In this document: positions 32,458-40,499 of the stretch, piece by piece
How the letters are laid out: every line of letters starts with the position of its first letter
Numbering within the stretch: position 1 is the first letter of the stretch
Source: a virus
Strand: one strand, 5' to 3'
DNA: 64,000 bases
IMG/VR virus record: IMGVR_UViG_3300025030_000067
Location: 26,535 to 90,534 of that record
Notes under the pieces: generated by a model
The model's database searches: none
Told to the model about the DNA's origin: nothing
What the model saw: the letters and a program-made list of their open reading frames with translations, nothing else
Position numbers and translations under genes: made by a program

Positions 32458-32491
32458 GGTATACGCTACAGCTTTTTAGATATGCGCTACA
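32458..32491 (-). promoter_or_regulatory. Tandem pair of operator-like motifs
   Basis: Two minus-oriented copies (32458-32470 TGTAGCGTATACC; 32479-32491 TGTAGCGCATATC) repeat every 21 bp, that is two helical turns, upstream of the 32400-start operon. This is the only tandem pair noticed. Confidence 0.65.
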
Positions 32492-32502
32492 CTATAGGCT
32501 CA

Positions 32503-32520
32503 CAGGGGCTTTCGCCCCTG
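32503..32520. promoter_or_regulatory. GAAA-loop hairpin downstream of the variable region
   Basis: On the minus strand CAGGGGC-GAAA-GCCCCTG: a perfect 7-bp stem with a GRNA-type tetraloop, 36 bp after the stop codon of the variable gene. Hairpins or cruciforms with GRNA loops just after the variable region are a known feature of DGR targets and assist retrohoming. It could alternatively be a terminator. Confidence 0.7.
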
Positions 32521-32556
32521 CTAACCCATCAGATAACCAGAGAGTCAGATTGCAGA

Positions 32557-33531
32557 TTATCCTATAAAAGCGGGACGGAAGCCGACGTAGCTGTACACGT
32601 TGGAGCGCTGATTGATCAAGCTCAAGGCAGCCAGGCCAGCATTCGAGGAGTAGCTCCAACCGCCACCCCGGAGCGGCATGGCCTCGAAGTTTTCGGTGTT
32701 ATCGGCCCATACGTGGCCTGGTATGCCGAGGCTGCCGTCGCAGGGACACAGCAGCGCCTGGTAGATGGATGCCGGGAGGGGTTGATCTGCCTTGGCGGTG
32801 ATTTCGGCGAATGGCGTGCTCAACCAGTCTCTGTCGGTGATCTTGTTGGAGATCTCAATGTCGCTCTTTCCGTTGATGACTGCACCGGTTTCCGCCCATG
32901 CTGATTCTTTGGCTGTGAATTCGTTGTTTCTCGGCATGATGATCTTGCCACTGGCCAGCTTCAGTCCGTCCACCCATTCCCAGACGTTGCCCACCAGATC
33001 GGCAATCCCGTGCATTGTGCCATCGTGGCGCCATGTATCCGGTCCTGATCCGGTCAGGGTCTTGCCGCCGTCGCCCGATGGCATGCCGGACTCTTCTTCA
33101 TTCTTGTGCGACTTGCCATAATCGGTGTTGCCGTGCGCGTCTCCGTATCCGTTTTTTGCCATCCAGAGTGCGACTGCTGCCCACTCCCAGTTGGTGAGCA
33201 TGTGGAAGCCTGGGCCAGCGGCTATGCAGGCCGCTCGTGCGTTGTCGAAGTTGATGCCGGTTTTAGGGGTCTGGTAGGGGAGTGAGATCGCTTGGCCGTT
33301 GCTGATGATGGCCTGGTAGGTGCCGATGTGGATCTCGCTCTTTTCGACGCCGTTGACGATGAAGGCCGGGTGCAGTCCAGTTCCCATGCTTTCGCTGATG
33401 TCCTCGCACTTGAACGCTGGTATCACGTTGAAGTATGACGGGTAGCCCTTGGTGGTCCGCCTGACGGTTTGCTTGCCCTCTGATGCTCTTTCTACCTGTT
33501 CCCTCAGTGAATCCTTGATGATGATGTTCAT
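32557..33531 (-). CDS. DGR-type variable protein with FGE-sulfatase/C-type-lectin fold
   Basis: 324 residues. Residues 80-324 show the formylglycine-generating-enzyme (C-type lectin) fold: FHMLTNWEWAAVALW, HGIADLVGNVWEWVDGL and the ending LRGGGWSYSSNAGLAALSL ... SNVYSYVGFRPAF. This C-terminus is the canonical variable region of diversity-generating-retroelement targets. The Asn, Ser and Tyr codons (AAT, AAC, TAC, AGC) fall where adenine-templated changes occur. A GAAA hairpin follows. Such proteins are usually receptor-binding tips. No reverse transcriptase, Avd or template repeat is seen in the window. Start has AAAAGGAGG. Confidence 0.85.
   Translation of the reverse strand: MNIIIKDSLREQVERASEGKQTVRRTTKGYPSYFNVIPAFKCEDISESMGTGLHPAFIVNGVEKSEIHIGTYQAIISNGQAISLPYQTPKTGINFDNARAACIAAGPGFHMLTNWEWAAVALWMAKNGYGDAHGNTDYGKSHKNEEESGMPSGDGGKTLTGSGPDTWRHDGTMHGIADLVGNVWEWVDGLKLASGKIIMPRNNEFTAKESAWAETGAVINGKSDIEISNKITDRDWLSTPFAEITAKADQPLPASIYQALLCPCDGSLGIPGHVWADNTENFEAMPLRGGGWSYSSNAGLAALSLINQRSNVYSYVGFRPAFIG
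32566..32670 (-). other. Presumed DGR variable region (VR)
   Basis: Covers the codons from LRGGGW to GFRPA at the end of the variable protein gene. Boundaries are approximate, since the template repeat needed to set them is not in the window. Confidence 0.65.
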
Positions 33532-33594
33532 GTAAACCTCCTTTTAGTGGTGTTGCTTGGTATAAGCCTGGTGGCTAAAATGATGCTGGACGCT

Positions 33595-33921
33595 CTATCT
33601 GCCTTGCAGCCGTCTCAGGGCGCTTACCAGCATCGCTTGTTCTGCCTGCATATTCTTTTCGGGAAAATGGAACTCCTGTTGGCTGCTCCAGATGTTGCCT
33701 TTCGGTCCGATCTGCTGTCTCGGCTTCCCGTTTTCCATTATCCAGATCAATCCCCATTTTTCCGGCAGGTCTTTTGCCGTGATGATTCCAGCGGGGCAGA
33801 GGTAGAATCGGTATGTTCCCATTCCCATCCATGGGTTGCGGCGGAACAGTTTTTTTGCGTCGGCCAGAAAGTCGGAACGGCTTGTCTTGCATTCGATCAG
33901 GGTGGAGGTGCCATCGACAAA
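33595..33921 (-). pseudogene. MmcB/VRR-NUC-like nuclease, N-terminally truncated
   Basis: The frame is open for 109 codons from just after an in-frame TGA at 33922-33924. It reads DGTSTLIECKTSRSDFLAD...KKLFRRNP, then MGMGTYRFYLCPAGIITAKDLPEKWGLIW: the ECK.SR.DF catalytic strand and the RYYL.P.G...LP.GWGL end of PD-(D/E)XK nucleases of this type. The residues before ECK, with the conserved acid, are missing, and no start codon with a site precedes it. The upstream sequence encodes another intact protein. Either a remnant or a product of frameshifting from that gene. Confidence 0.6.
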
Positions 33922-34238
33922 TCAATTGGCTTGTACCATCCGTCTATTTGCAGTGTGACCGCTACTCGGCCAAGCGGTTTGTGTTCCGGACCACCAACTC
34001 TCCTTGCATTGAGCCCTTTACAGAGGTGGTCTACCAGGGCGGCATTGCCTACTGCACCGTCTGTCCATGGTGCGGCAATCAGATCAAAGTCCCGCTTGAG
34101 CGAACCATGGACTCCTACGGCGTACCCGACTTCTCGCGCCAGCTTCCAGATAAGTCGAATGTCCGGCAGCTTTGGGTCTTCCCATCCAGGCGCTGGTTTA
34201 TCATGCTGTGGTGGTGCTACTAAATCCGGCCATGCCAT
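33897..34238 (-). CDS. Conserved phage protein with nucleotidyltransferase-like motif (113 aa)
   Basis: LPDIRLIWKLAREVGYAVGVHGSLKRDFDLIAAPWTDGAVGNAALVDHLCKGLNARRVG followed by KPLGRVAVTLQIDGWYKPIDLS. This is a widespread phage family; HGSLKRDFDLI resembles the GS...D.D motif of nucleotidyltransferases. Its last codons overlap the truncated nuclease frame. Function unknown. Confidence 0.65.
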   Translation of the reverse strand: MAWPDLVAPPQHDKPAPGWEDPKLPDIRLIWKLAREVGYAVGVHGSLKRDFDLIAAPWTDGAVGNAALVDHLCKGLNARRVGGPEHKPLGRVAVTLQIDGWYKPIDLSMAPPP

Positions 34239-34251
34239 TGTCCTGCCTCCG

Positions 34252-34458
34252 TTATCCGATGCTGTACCCGTCCGGCACAGCCGTTGTTCGGGTTTCGATG
34301 TTGTCGTATTCCTCTACTTCCCATGAGGCCAAGTTGAGGTCTACGTTGCAGGTGATGTTTTCCTCGCTACTCAGTAGCTCTTCGACTTCATCGTCTGGCA
34401 CGTCAATGTGCTGCCGGAACGTGATTGTCATCTTCCCGGTGATGTGGATCCGCTTCAT
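34252..34458 (-). CDS. Small strand-rich protein (68 aa)
   Basis: KRIHITGKMTITFRQHIDVPDDEVEELLSSEENITC... a strand-helix arrangement with acidic centre; ATGA-coupled with the upstream coiled-coil gene. No family recognised. Confidence 0.58.
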   Translation of the reverse strand: MKRIHITGKMTITFRQHIDVPDDEVEELLSSEENITCNVDLNLASWEVEEYDNIETRTTAVPDGYSIG

Positions 34459-35789
34459 GGTTGCTCCGGGTCATACTCACTGGGCTCGCCCTTCGCCAGC
34501 TTGACTAGTTCGACGATCTGCTTTTCAATATTTGCGTCCGCTAGAGTGGATCCGTCCAGGCTGCCGTCGTATGGCGGTTCTTGTGTTGGGAAGTACAGTA
34601 TGGCTTCCCCGTATCCATTTTCCATGTGGATGTGTATCTGGTAGTTTTCCGGCAGCTCGCCGCAGACCAGCTGTGTCATGCCGTGGATGGTCATTCCGAG
34701 TGGGACTATCTCGATCGGCATCTGTGTGTTCATTGCGGCCTTTAGTCGGACCATGTCTTCCTCGCTGAGTTCGACTGGCGATACCACGAAGAGGGGGCTG
34801 CTGCGCTCTTTGATGTACTGTTCGAGTGCCCTGATCTTGTCCAGATGCTTTTTGCTGATCTCGAATTCTTTTTCGAATAGATCTCTGTAATAATTCGCGG
34901 AATCGTTGCCCCAATCCGTCGATCGGTTCCAGCGGATTGTCTTTTCCGCAGTTTCGCACCTCAGTTCGTACTTTTGAATGTTCGTTTCCAGCTCCGCGAT
35001 GCGGTCCATTTGCCGGTCGATCACCACCGCTGCTTCTTTGAGCTGTGTGTGGGCGCCTTGTACCGCTTGCGCTTGCACCGCGACCACGTTGGCCTGCTCT
35101 GCGATGCGATGCACCAGTATTTCGGAGTCGATCAGCCTTGACACCTCTTCCGGCGTGTACTGGCTGTTGTTGTCTCGTATCCGGGCGAACATCACGTCGT
35201 GCTCGATCTGTAGGTTCTCGTTTTCCGACTCCAGGTCTTCGACGCTTTCCTGCAACTTGTCGTACTTGTCTGTTACGCACTTGATGATGTCGATGTCTGC
35301 TGGATCTGTTGGCGTGTTGTATGCGCCGACGTGGTCCCTTATCGACATGATCATGCCATGCATTCGCTTATTGGCGTCTTCCAGCTCGGCCATGCGTGCT
35401 ACTCTCTCCCTACTCCGCGCTGCCCCATTACGAGCCTCGCCTGGCGTTACTCCGAGATCATCCAGGGCTCTTTTGAAATCGTCACGTTCGGACTCCAGTT
35501 CGGTGACCCGTGTCCGCAGCTTCTGGCGTTCCATGGCGGTACAGTTGCAGCCGGCGTGGCCTGCTCCGTTCAGGAGGTTGCAGTCGCCGTCATGATCGAC
35601 TGTGGTGCTTTCCAGTAGGATGCTGGCTGGCATGCTCTTTGCCCAATCGAGCGCGGCTTTATGCAGCTGTTCTTCGCGTTGCAGGTGCGACATTATGGAC
35701 TCGTGATGCTGGCGTCTGGTTAACAGTCCTCCGCCTTGGCTGTTTGCTGCGTCTTCCAGTAAGGATATTGCTGCTTCTCTCGGCGTCAT
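34455..35789 (-). CDS. Coiled-coil protein with C-terminal globular domain (444 aa)
   Basis: Residues 85-330 are a long coiled coil in several segments (RQKLRTRVTELESERDDFKR; ESVEDLESENENLQ; MDRIAELETNIQKYE), with a short Cys-rich stretch (CNLLNGAGHAGCNC) before it. Residues 345-444 are globular and strand-rich (VSPVELSEEDMVRLKAAM...). Coiled-coil proteins of this kind occur in phage early regions; no function is assigned. Confidence 0.6.
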   Translation of the reverse strand: MTPREAAISLLEDAANSQGGGLLTRRQHHESIMSHLQREEQLHKAALDWAKSMPASILLESTTVDHDGDCNLLNGAGHAGCNCTAMERQKLRTRVTELESERDDFKRALDDLGVTPGEARNGAARSRERVARMAELEDANKRMHGMIMSIRDHVGAYNTPTDPADIDIIKCVTDKYDKLQESVEDLESENENLQIEHDVMFARIRDNNSQYTPEEVSRLIDSEILVHRIAEQANVVAVQAQAVQGAHTQLKEAAVVIDRQMDRIAELETNIQKYELRCETAEKTIRWNRSTDWGNDSANYYRDLFEKEFEISKKHLDKIRALEQYIKERSSPLFVVSPVELSEEDMVRLKAAMNTQMPIEIVPLGMTIHGMTQLVCGELPENYQIHIHMENGYGEAILYFPTQEPPYDGSLDGSTLADANIEKQIVELVKLAKGEPSEYDPEQP

Positions 35790-35811
35790 GATTCCTCCTT
35801 TGAGGTTGTGG

Positions 35812-35997
35812 TTAATCTACGTCGATATTGAGTATTGCGACGTCAGCCACAACCTTGTGCTCGTGAGCGCCGACCCGTTTCCAGACTTGACAGAGTCCGT
35901 TTCTATCGTTGCATCCGATTTGCAGCGTCTTCGGCCAGGTCTTAGCCAATTCTTGCAGTGCTGTGATGGCCTGTTTTTCCTTTAGTGTTGGCGTCAT
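35812..35997 (-). CDS. Small uncharacterised protein (61 aa)
   Basis: LKEKQAITALQELAKTWPKTLQIGCNDRNGLCQVWKRV: helix followed by a two-strand unit with two Cys. Coupled by ATGA with the upstream 45-residue gene. Confidence 0.55.
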   Translation of the reverse strand: MTPTLKEKQAITALQELAKTWPKTLQIGCNDRNGLCQVWKRVGAHEHKVVADVAILNIDVD

Positions 35998-36131
35998 GAT
36001 TCCTCCTTGGGTTTATTGTTGAAGTTTCTGCTTTGGTATTTGTATTCGGCTATCTCGATCATCTGCTCTTGCTTGGACATCCGCTGGAACTTCCGTGACC
36101 GCATAAGTTTGAGCAGCAGCTGATCTTTCAT
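35994..36131 (-). CDS. Tiny helical protein (45 aa)
   Basis: ATG preceded by GGAGGAAA; MKDQLLLKLMRSRKFQRMSK...MIEIAEYKYQSRNF, basic and helical, ending in an ATGA overlap. Overlaps at the 3' end and the tight gap after the upstream gene support it. Confidence 0.5.
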   Translation of the reverse strand: MKDQLLLKLMRSRKFQRMSKQEQMIEIAEYKYQSRNFNNKPKEES

Positions 36132-36133
36132 GG

Positions 36134-36373
36134 CTATTTTCCTCCGGTTGCAGGTGCTTCTATGTCTGCCCAGTGGCTGGGGTGACTATTTCTCATGGCT
36201 GGTTTGCCACTCAGCCTGTCCTTGTCGTGTTCCCAGTGCGGCTGCGGTTTTTTGTAGAACTCATCCTCATCCCATCTTCCAAATACCATGTTTATTCCGT
36301 TAAAAATTGGTTCTGGGTAGTAGAGCAGTATCCGTCTATCTTTTGGAGCGGTTTCTATTGGCTGCCAGTTCAT
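36134..36373 (-). CDS. DUF551-like phage protein (79 aa)
   Basis: Begins MNWQPIETAPKDRRILLYYPEP and ends PSHWADIEAP, the conserved 'W.pi.taPkd..ill...' and 'THWmplP' ends of DUF551, a family common in phage accessory regions. Confidence 0.75.
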   Translation of the reverse strand: MNWQPIETAPKDRRILLYYPEPIFNGINMVFGRWDEDEFYKKPQPHWEHDKDRLSGKPAMRNSHPSHWADIEAPATGGK

Positions 36374-36385
36374 TGTAATTCTCCT

Positions 36386-36425
36386 TTGTAGTGGCCTTCC
36401 CCTGCTGTAAGCCGGTCCACTACAA
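36386..36425. terminator. Hairpin after the large terminase gene
   Basis: TTGTAGTGG pairs with CCACTACAA around a GC-rich interior. There is no T-run; it lies between the terminase stop and the ribosome-binding site of the DUF551-like gene and may set the transcript end. Confidence 0.45.
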
Positions 36426-36448
36426 TGACGTTGGTAGGGTTTCGGCGT

Positions 36449-38515
36449 CTATTGCGGTTCGCATTTCGCCCATCCTCTCTTTTCCGCTACGTGTTGAGCA
36501 TTGTCGCTTGGTGGTACCTTAACAGTGATGCCGCACTGCTCGCAGCGGTAGTGCTCGGGGTTGGCCTGCTGCGTCCAGTCGTGGACACCTTTAGCAGTGG
36601 CCTTCTTGGCCTCTGTCGCGAAATCTCCGAACGCTATGTTTCTGCCTTCGAGCTTGATGCGAGACAGTGCCAGCTCGCAGTACAGATCGGCATGCAGGAA
36701 GTGAGGGTCGAGACCGATGTTCTCGAAGACCATCCGGAACTTGCCCTGGCTCTCGTCGATCATCTCTTTGCGCCTGGCTACCTTCTGCAGGTGTACCCAG
36801 AACATCTGCTCACACAGAAACATAGTCACCGGGCGTCCGACGTTGTCCTGTACCGTTGCCTCGATGCCGCGTTCGTGCGGCTGTTCTTTGAGGCGGTGGA
36901 CATACTTCATCAGGTTCCACTCGATGCCGTGATACCGGGATATTTTCACGGTGTATTTGTTCTTGGTTTCTTCGCTACTTCTCTTTTCGCTTTGGTTGTC
37001 TTTTGGTCGGTCTCCCCAGATACAGATGTCATCGTCTCCCTTCTTGTCGTAGGAGTAGTCGGCCAGCCATACGCGACCTTTGTGGCGTTTTGCGAATCGT
37101 CGGGCTTCATTGATGTTCGGGAGTGCATCGACTACCGCAACATTGACGTCATACTGTTCCATGAGTTCGTCGCAGCGGTCCCATGGGTCGTCGGCGTAGA
37201 TCACTTCGATGTGAACGAGACGCGACTTACTCAGGCCGTTGTCGGTCTTCGGACCCCAGCAGCGTATGGTCACCACGTTAAATCCCCCCATCTGGTCAAC
37301 TCCCATGGCGCAGTTGCCTGCTTTGTTCAGCCATTTGAGGTCTGCGTTGACGGTGGCTCGGAGGATATCTTCGTTGACTATCTGGGATTCCGGCGCAAGG
37401 TATGCAATGCCGAGCTTGCTGTTGAAAAATTCTTGCAGGTCGGATGCTTCTTGGTATGCAGTCAGTAGCTTCTCTGCGTTCTGTCGGCATGAGAGTGTCT
37501 GCGGTATGTGGTAACCGATCACCTTGGAGGTCGGGTTATGCGGGATCCAGATTCCTTCCCTGGGGTTGTCGATTACTTCCTTGCAGACGGGGCAGATGTA
37601 GAACACGTTCGGGAGGTGGCGCAGGCTCGGAGTGACGCCGGCTGACTTCTCGCCGATGCAGTTCGGGAACACGTCGGCCAGCACCACTCCGTCGCTGCCT
37701 TTGCATTTGCACTTGCTGTGGAATCGGTGCTGGTTACTGCGCTTGTAGTATTTGTCGATGTTCGCGTCCGGGTAGCCTGCCGTGCTGAACTTGAAATCGA
37801 TAGGGTAGGGGCTGTGGCTGATACGCTCCATAGCTCGGTCGATGTCGCCTTCCATCATGCGGCGTACTTCGTCGAACAGGACGCCGAGCATTGGTATTGA
37901 TTCGGTCGATGTCTTTCCTTGCATGTAGGAGAAAAATACCTGCGAGGCTCCGAGCGATCGCACTCGTTTCTGGTCGGTACGGCGCTTCTCTCCCTCGTCA
38001 GCGGTTGGGTCCTCTCCCCATAGCGGCTTGATCTCCGGTATCGATCGCACGGTTGGTTTGAACCGGACGTCGGAGAAGATCATCGCCATTGCCTGGTCGG
38101 GCAGGAAGTAGCCGAAGTATTTCCCCCAGAACCGCATCGCCAGCCAGACGAGCAGCAGGAATCCGCCGATGGTCTTTCCTACCTGGGCGCCACACATCCA
38201 AACCGCCTGCAGTCCTTCCTCGTTCTTGTCGCCGGTCAGCTGAAATGCCTTGTATGGCTCCAGCAGGTATTCGTGGCCTTCCCATGTGAACGGCTCGTTG
38301 TCTACCTTGAGCGTCGGGCGTATCTTCTCGACGAAGCTGTACAGATCGTCCGGGCAGTCCTTGGCGATAGATGGCATTGTTGAAAATCGGCTATCATCTG
38401 ATATCAGTGCCCGTTGCCGAGCCACCTTCCGGAGTTCCAGATGGTGGGCGAGCATTTGTAAATACTCGTCGGGGTATGTGCCTTTTTTATTCGATCTGTT
38501 TGCCGTTGAGCGCAT
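36449..38515 (-). CDS. Terminase large subunit, GpA family
   Basis: 688 residues. The ATPase domain has Walker A CGAQVGKTIG (about 129-138), Walker B GVLFDEVRR with the catalytic Asp-Glu, and a motif III segment STAGYPDANIDKYY. A zinc site (CKCKGSD ... CPVCKEV) separates it from the nuclease half, where MGVDQMGGFNVV and the later VVDALPN supply acidic residues. It ends with a Cys pair (YRCEQCGI). The length and zinc cluster are those of GpA-type motor proteins, which cut and package concatemers into the head. Confidence 0.93.
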   Translation of the reverse strand: MRSTANRSNKKGTYPDEYLQMLAHHLELRKVARQRALISDDSRFSTMPSIAKDCPDDLYSFVEKIRPTLKVDNEPFTWEGHEYLLEPYKAFQLTGDKNEEGLQAVWMCGAQVGKTIGGFLLLVWLAMRFWGKYFGYFLPDQAMAMIFSDVRFKPTVRSIPEIKPLWGEDPTADEGEKRRTDQKRVRSLGASQVFFSYMQGKTSTESIPMLGVLFDEVRRMMEGDIDRAMERISHSPYPIDFKFSTAGYPDANIDKYYKRSNQHRFHSKCKCKGSDGVVLADVFPNCIGEKSAGVTPSLRHLPNVFYICPVCKEVIDNPREGIWIPHNPTSKVIGYHIPQTLSCRQNAEKLLTAYQEASDLQEFFNSKLGIAYLAPESQIVNEDILRATVNADLKWLNKAGNCAMGVDQMGGFNVVTIRCWGPKTDNGLSKSRLVHIEVIYADDPWDRCDELMEQYDVNVAVVDALPNINEARRFAKRHKGRVWLADYSYDKKGDDDICIWGDRPKDNQSEKRSSEETKNKYTVKISRYHGIEWNLMKYVHRLKEQPHERGIEATVQDNVGRPVTMFLCEQMFWVHLQKVARRKEMIDESQGKFRMVFENIGLDPHFLHADLYCELALSRIKLEGRNIAFGDFATEAKKATAKGVHDWTQQANPEHYRCEQCGITVKVPPSDNAQHVAEKRGWAKCEPQ

Positions 38516-38993
38516 CTTCGATTTCCTGATCTGTCATTTCGTGGATTGGTTTCTTTGGAATCTCAAGCGTGAGCGTATTCTTGCGCCCACTGATCCGTTC
38601 GAGGTAGAAGTGGAGTGATCTTTCGCTACCTGCAAGTGCCAACGACAACAACTTTTGGCTGCATGCTGCGGTGCCTTTTGCCCTCCCAACCTCCAACGCC
38701 GTAACCAATTCAGGTAATTCATTTTTCTTTTGGCAGAAAACTTGATGCGTGATACCCGATAGGGCGGCGATTTCCTTGTCCCATAATCCCTGTGTTGCCC
38801 AGCTCTCTATCTTTCCATAGTCAGGTATCCATGGTTTTCGTCCGCCGCCTTTACCCTGTCTGCTTTTCTTTTTAATGTCCGGTTTTTTGTCTTGCTTTTT
38901 CTTTTGTTTTTCAGGTACTTGTGCCTTGACTGTTGTTTTCTTTGTCGAAGTCTTTGGCGCTTCTTTCGCTGGTGTTGTTTTCTTCTTTTCCAT
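38487..38993 (-). CDS. Terminase small subunit-like DNA-binding protein
   Basis: 168 residues. The first 50 are Lys-rich and disordered. IESWATQGLWDKEIAALSGITHQVFCQKKNELPELVTALEVGRAKG is the helix-turn-helix and following helix of phage small terminases. It overlaps the large-subunit gene by 29 bases. It recognises the packaging start and recruits the large subunit. An operator motif lies just before its ribosome-binding site. Confidence 0.75.
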   Translation of the reverse strand: MEKKKTTPAKEAPKTSTKKTTVKAQVPEKQKKKQDKKPDIKKKSRQGKGGGRKPWIPDYGKIESWATQGLWDKEIAALSGITHQVFCQKKNELPELVTALEVGRAKGTAACSQKLLSLALAGSERSLHFYLERISGRKNTLTLEIPKKPIHEMTDQEIEDALNGKQIE

Positions 38994-39008
38994 GGCTTAC
39001 TCCTGTTA

Positions 39009-39021
39009 CGTATACGCTACA
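39009..39021 (-). promoter_or_regulatory. Dispersed operator-like motif (variant)
   Basis: TGTAGCGTATACG on the minus strand, just upstream of the small terminase ribosome-binding site CAGGAG, and within 10 bases of the end of the methylase frame. Confidence 0.6.
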
Positions 39022-39027
39022 GCGATA

Positions 39028-40499
39028 TCACTTCTTTGCTCTCTGCTTCTCAACCTCAGAGAAAGGTATCAGCTTCCCCTTGTCGCCCATCAGCATCGGT
39101 TCCTCGCCGCAGTAGTCGAAGTATCGCTTGAGGGATGCTTGTGCATACCCTGGACTGAACTCCATGCCTCTGCCTTTGCGGCCTGATTTGCGGCAGGTGA
39201 CGATGGTGGTGCAGAGCCCGAAAAGAGGTCGAGCACGATCTCTCCGGGGCGGCTGCTTGATCTCACGTTCCGCTCCACGAGTCTGACTGGCTTCATGGTC
39301 GGGTGTATTTCGCTCTTGCCTGGCTTGTCGATTCTGATGATTGTTGTGGGCTGTGCGTTACGGACTTCTGTCAGGTGTGCAATGAGCTGTTTCTTGTCGA
39401 GCTTGGAGAGATCGAGGTCATCGTCGATCACGGTGGTCTGCGTGAAGTCTCCGGCGAAGTAGTGAGCTGCCCCTGACTTCCATCCGTACAGGATTGGCTC
39501 GTGCTTGTTGTTGTAGTCGCTGCGTGCGAGTACTGCTGCGTTCTTTACCCATATCAGGCATTGCTTCCACATGATGCCTGGTGTGTTGCAGATCGCGTTG
39601 CGGAAAACGTCTCCGACCCCGCCACCTTCGGCATGAGCTACGTAGAAGCATCCACCTGCCTTGAGAGCGTGGTGCATGGACGAGAATACCGCCATGAGGA
39701 ACTTGCGGAAATCTTCCTCGTTGAGGTTGTCGTTGTCTATTTTTCCTGCCTTGGTTTCGTAGGCAATGTTGTAGGGTGGATCCATCCAGACGCAATCGGC
39801 CTTATCTCCCATCATCAGCTTGTCGATGTCAGCGATGCTTGTGGAGTCGCCACAGAGCAGGCGGTTCTCCCCGAGTACCCAGAGGTCTCCGAGTTTGACG
39901 AATGGTTCTGGCACCGGTTCCACGTCAGGGTCTTCTTCGCCGAGCGTTTCTTTCTTGCCAGCGTCCAGTAGGTCTTTCAGTTCCTGTTCGTCGAATCCGG
40001 TCAGGCTCATGTCGTATCCGCTGTCGTTCAACTCCTGGAGTAGTTGCGCCAGCAGGTCATCGTCGAATTCTCCACCGTGTTGGTTGGCTGCAATGTTGGC
40101 CGCACGTTCCTTTGGTTCGTCCCAGGCTACTTCTCTGTATGAGAATTTGCCGTCTGGGGTTTCGATATAACCGATTGCGACGGTTCCGGTGTTGTCGGAG
40201 TGTTCTTCTTTGGTGATCGGCCATGACGAGTCAAGATTTTTCCCGCGCTGGTGTCCTGATACCAATCGTCCGGTTGTGCGGTTGAATACTACCCCTCCCA
40301 GATCGCCGAATTCCTTCATTGCCGCATTGAGCATCTCAAGCTTTTGTGGGGTGATCGTTCTGGGGTTGTATCCGCTGGAGCGAAGGTCAGCCGCAGTCGT
40401 TGGTGACATCTCTGTTGCCGGGGTCGCGAGGTTGCCCACGGTTTTATCTGGATCTTTCTTGCGTTTTACTTTGCTGCGTATCTTGGCTGTTACTGTCAT
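39028..40499 (-). pseudogene. ParB-domain / adenine or cytosine-N4 DNA methyltransferase, broken by a 1-base deletion near 39212
   Basis: Residues 1-165 are a ParB-like nuclease domain (GVVFNRTTGRLVSGHQR). From about 215 it is a beta-class methylase: DCVWMDPPYNIAYE (DPPY), WVKNAAVLARSDY, and EIVLDLFSGS (SAM motif I). The frame then changes to nonsense (APPSSPAANQ). The other frame continues correctly with TTIVTCRKSGRKGRGMEFSP and GYAQASLKRYFDYCGEEPM, ending at a TGA at 39028. One G missing in GGCTCT-GCACC explains it. Either a sequencing error or a true frameshift removes the last 60 residues and motif X. Confidence 0.85.

Noticed and set aside
32560-32670. Template repeat for the DGR within this window
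   Set aside because: No second copy of the variable-region sequence could be found by eye on either strand; a computed search would be needed to exclude it fully.
34525-35280. 251-residue minus-strand frame within the coiled-coil gene
   Set aside because: Arg-rich, low-complexity shadow of the better-supported 444-residue frame.
36425-37468. 347-residue plus-strand frame
   Set aside because: Antisense to the well-supported large terminase gene.
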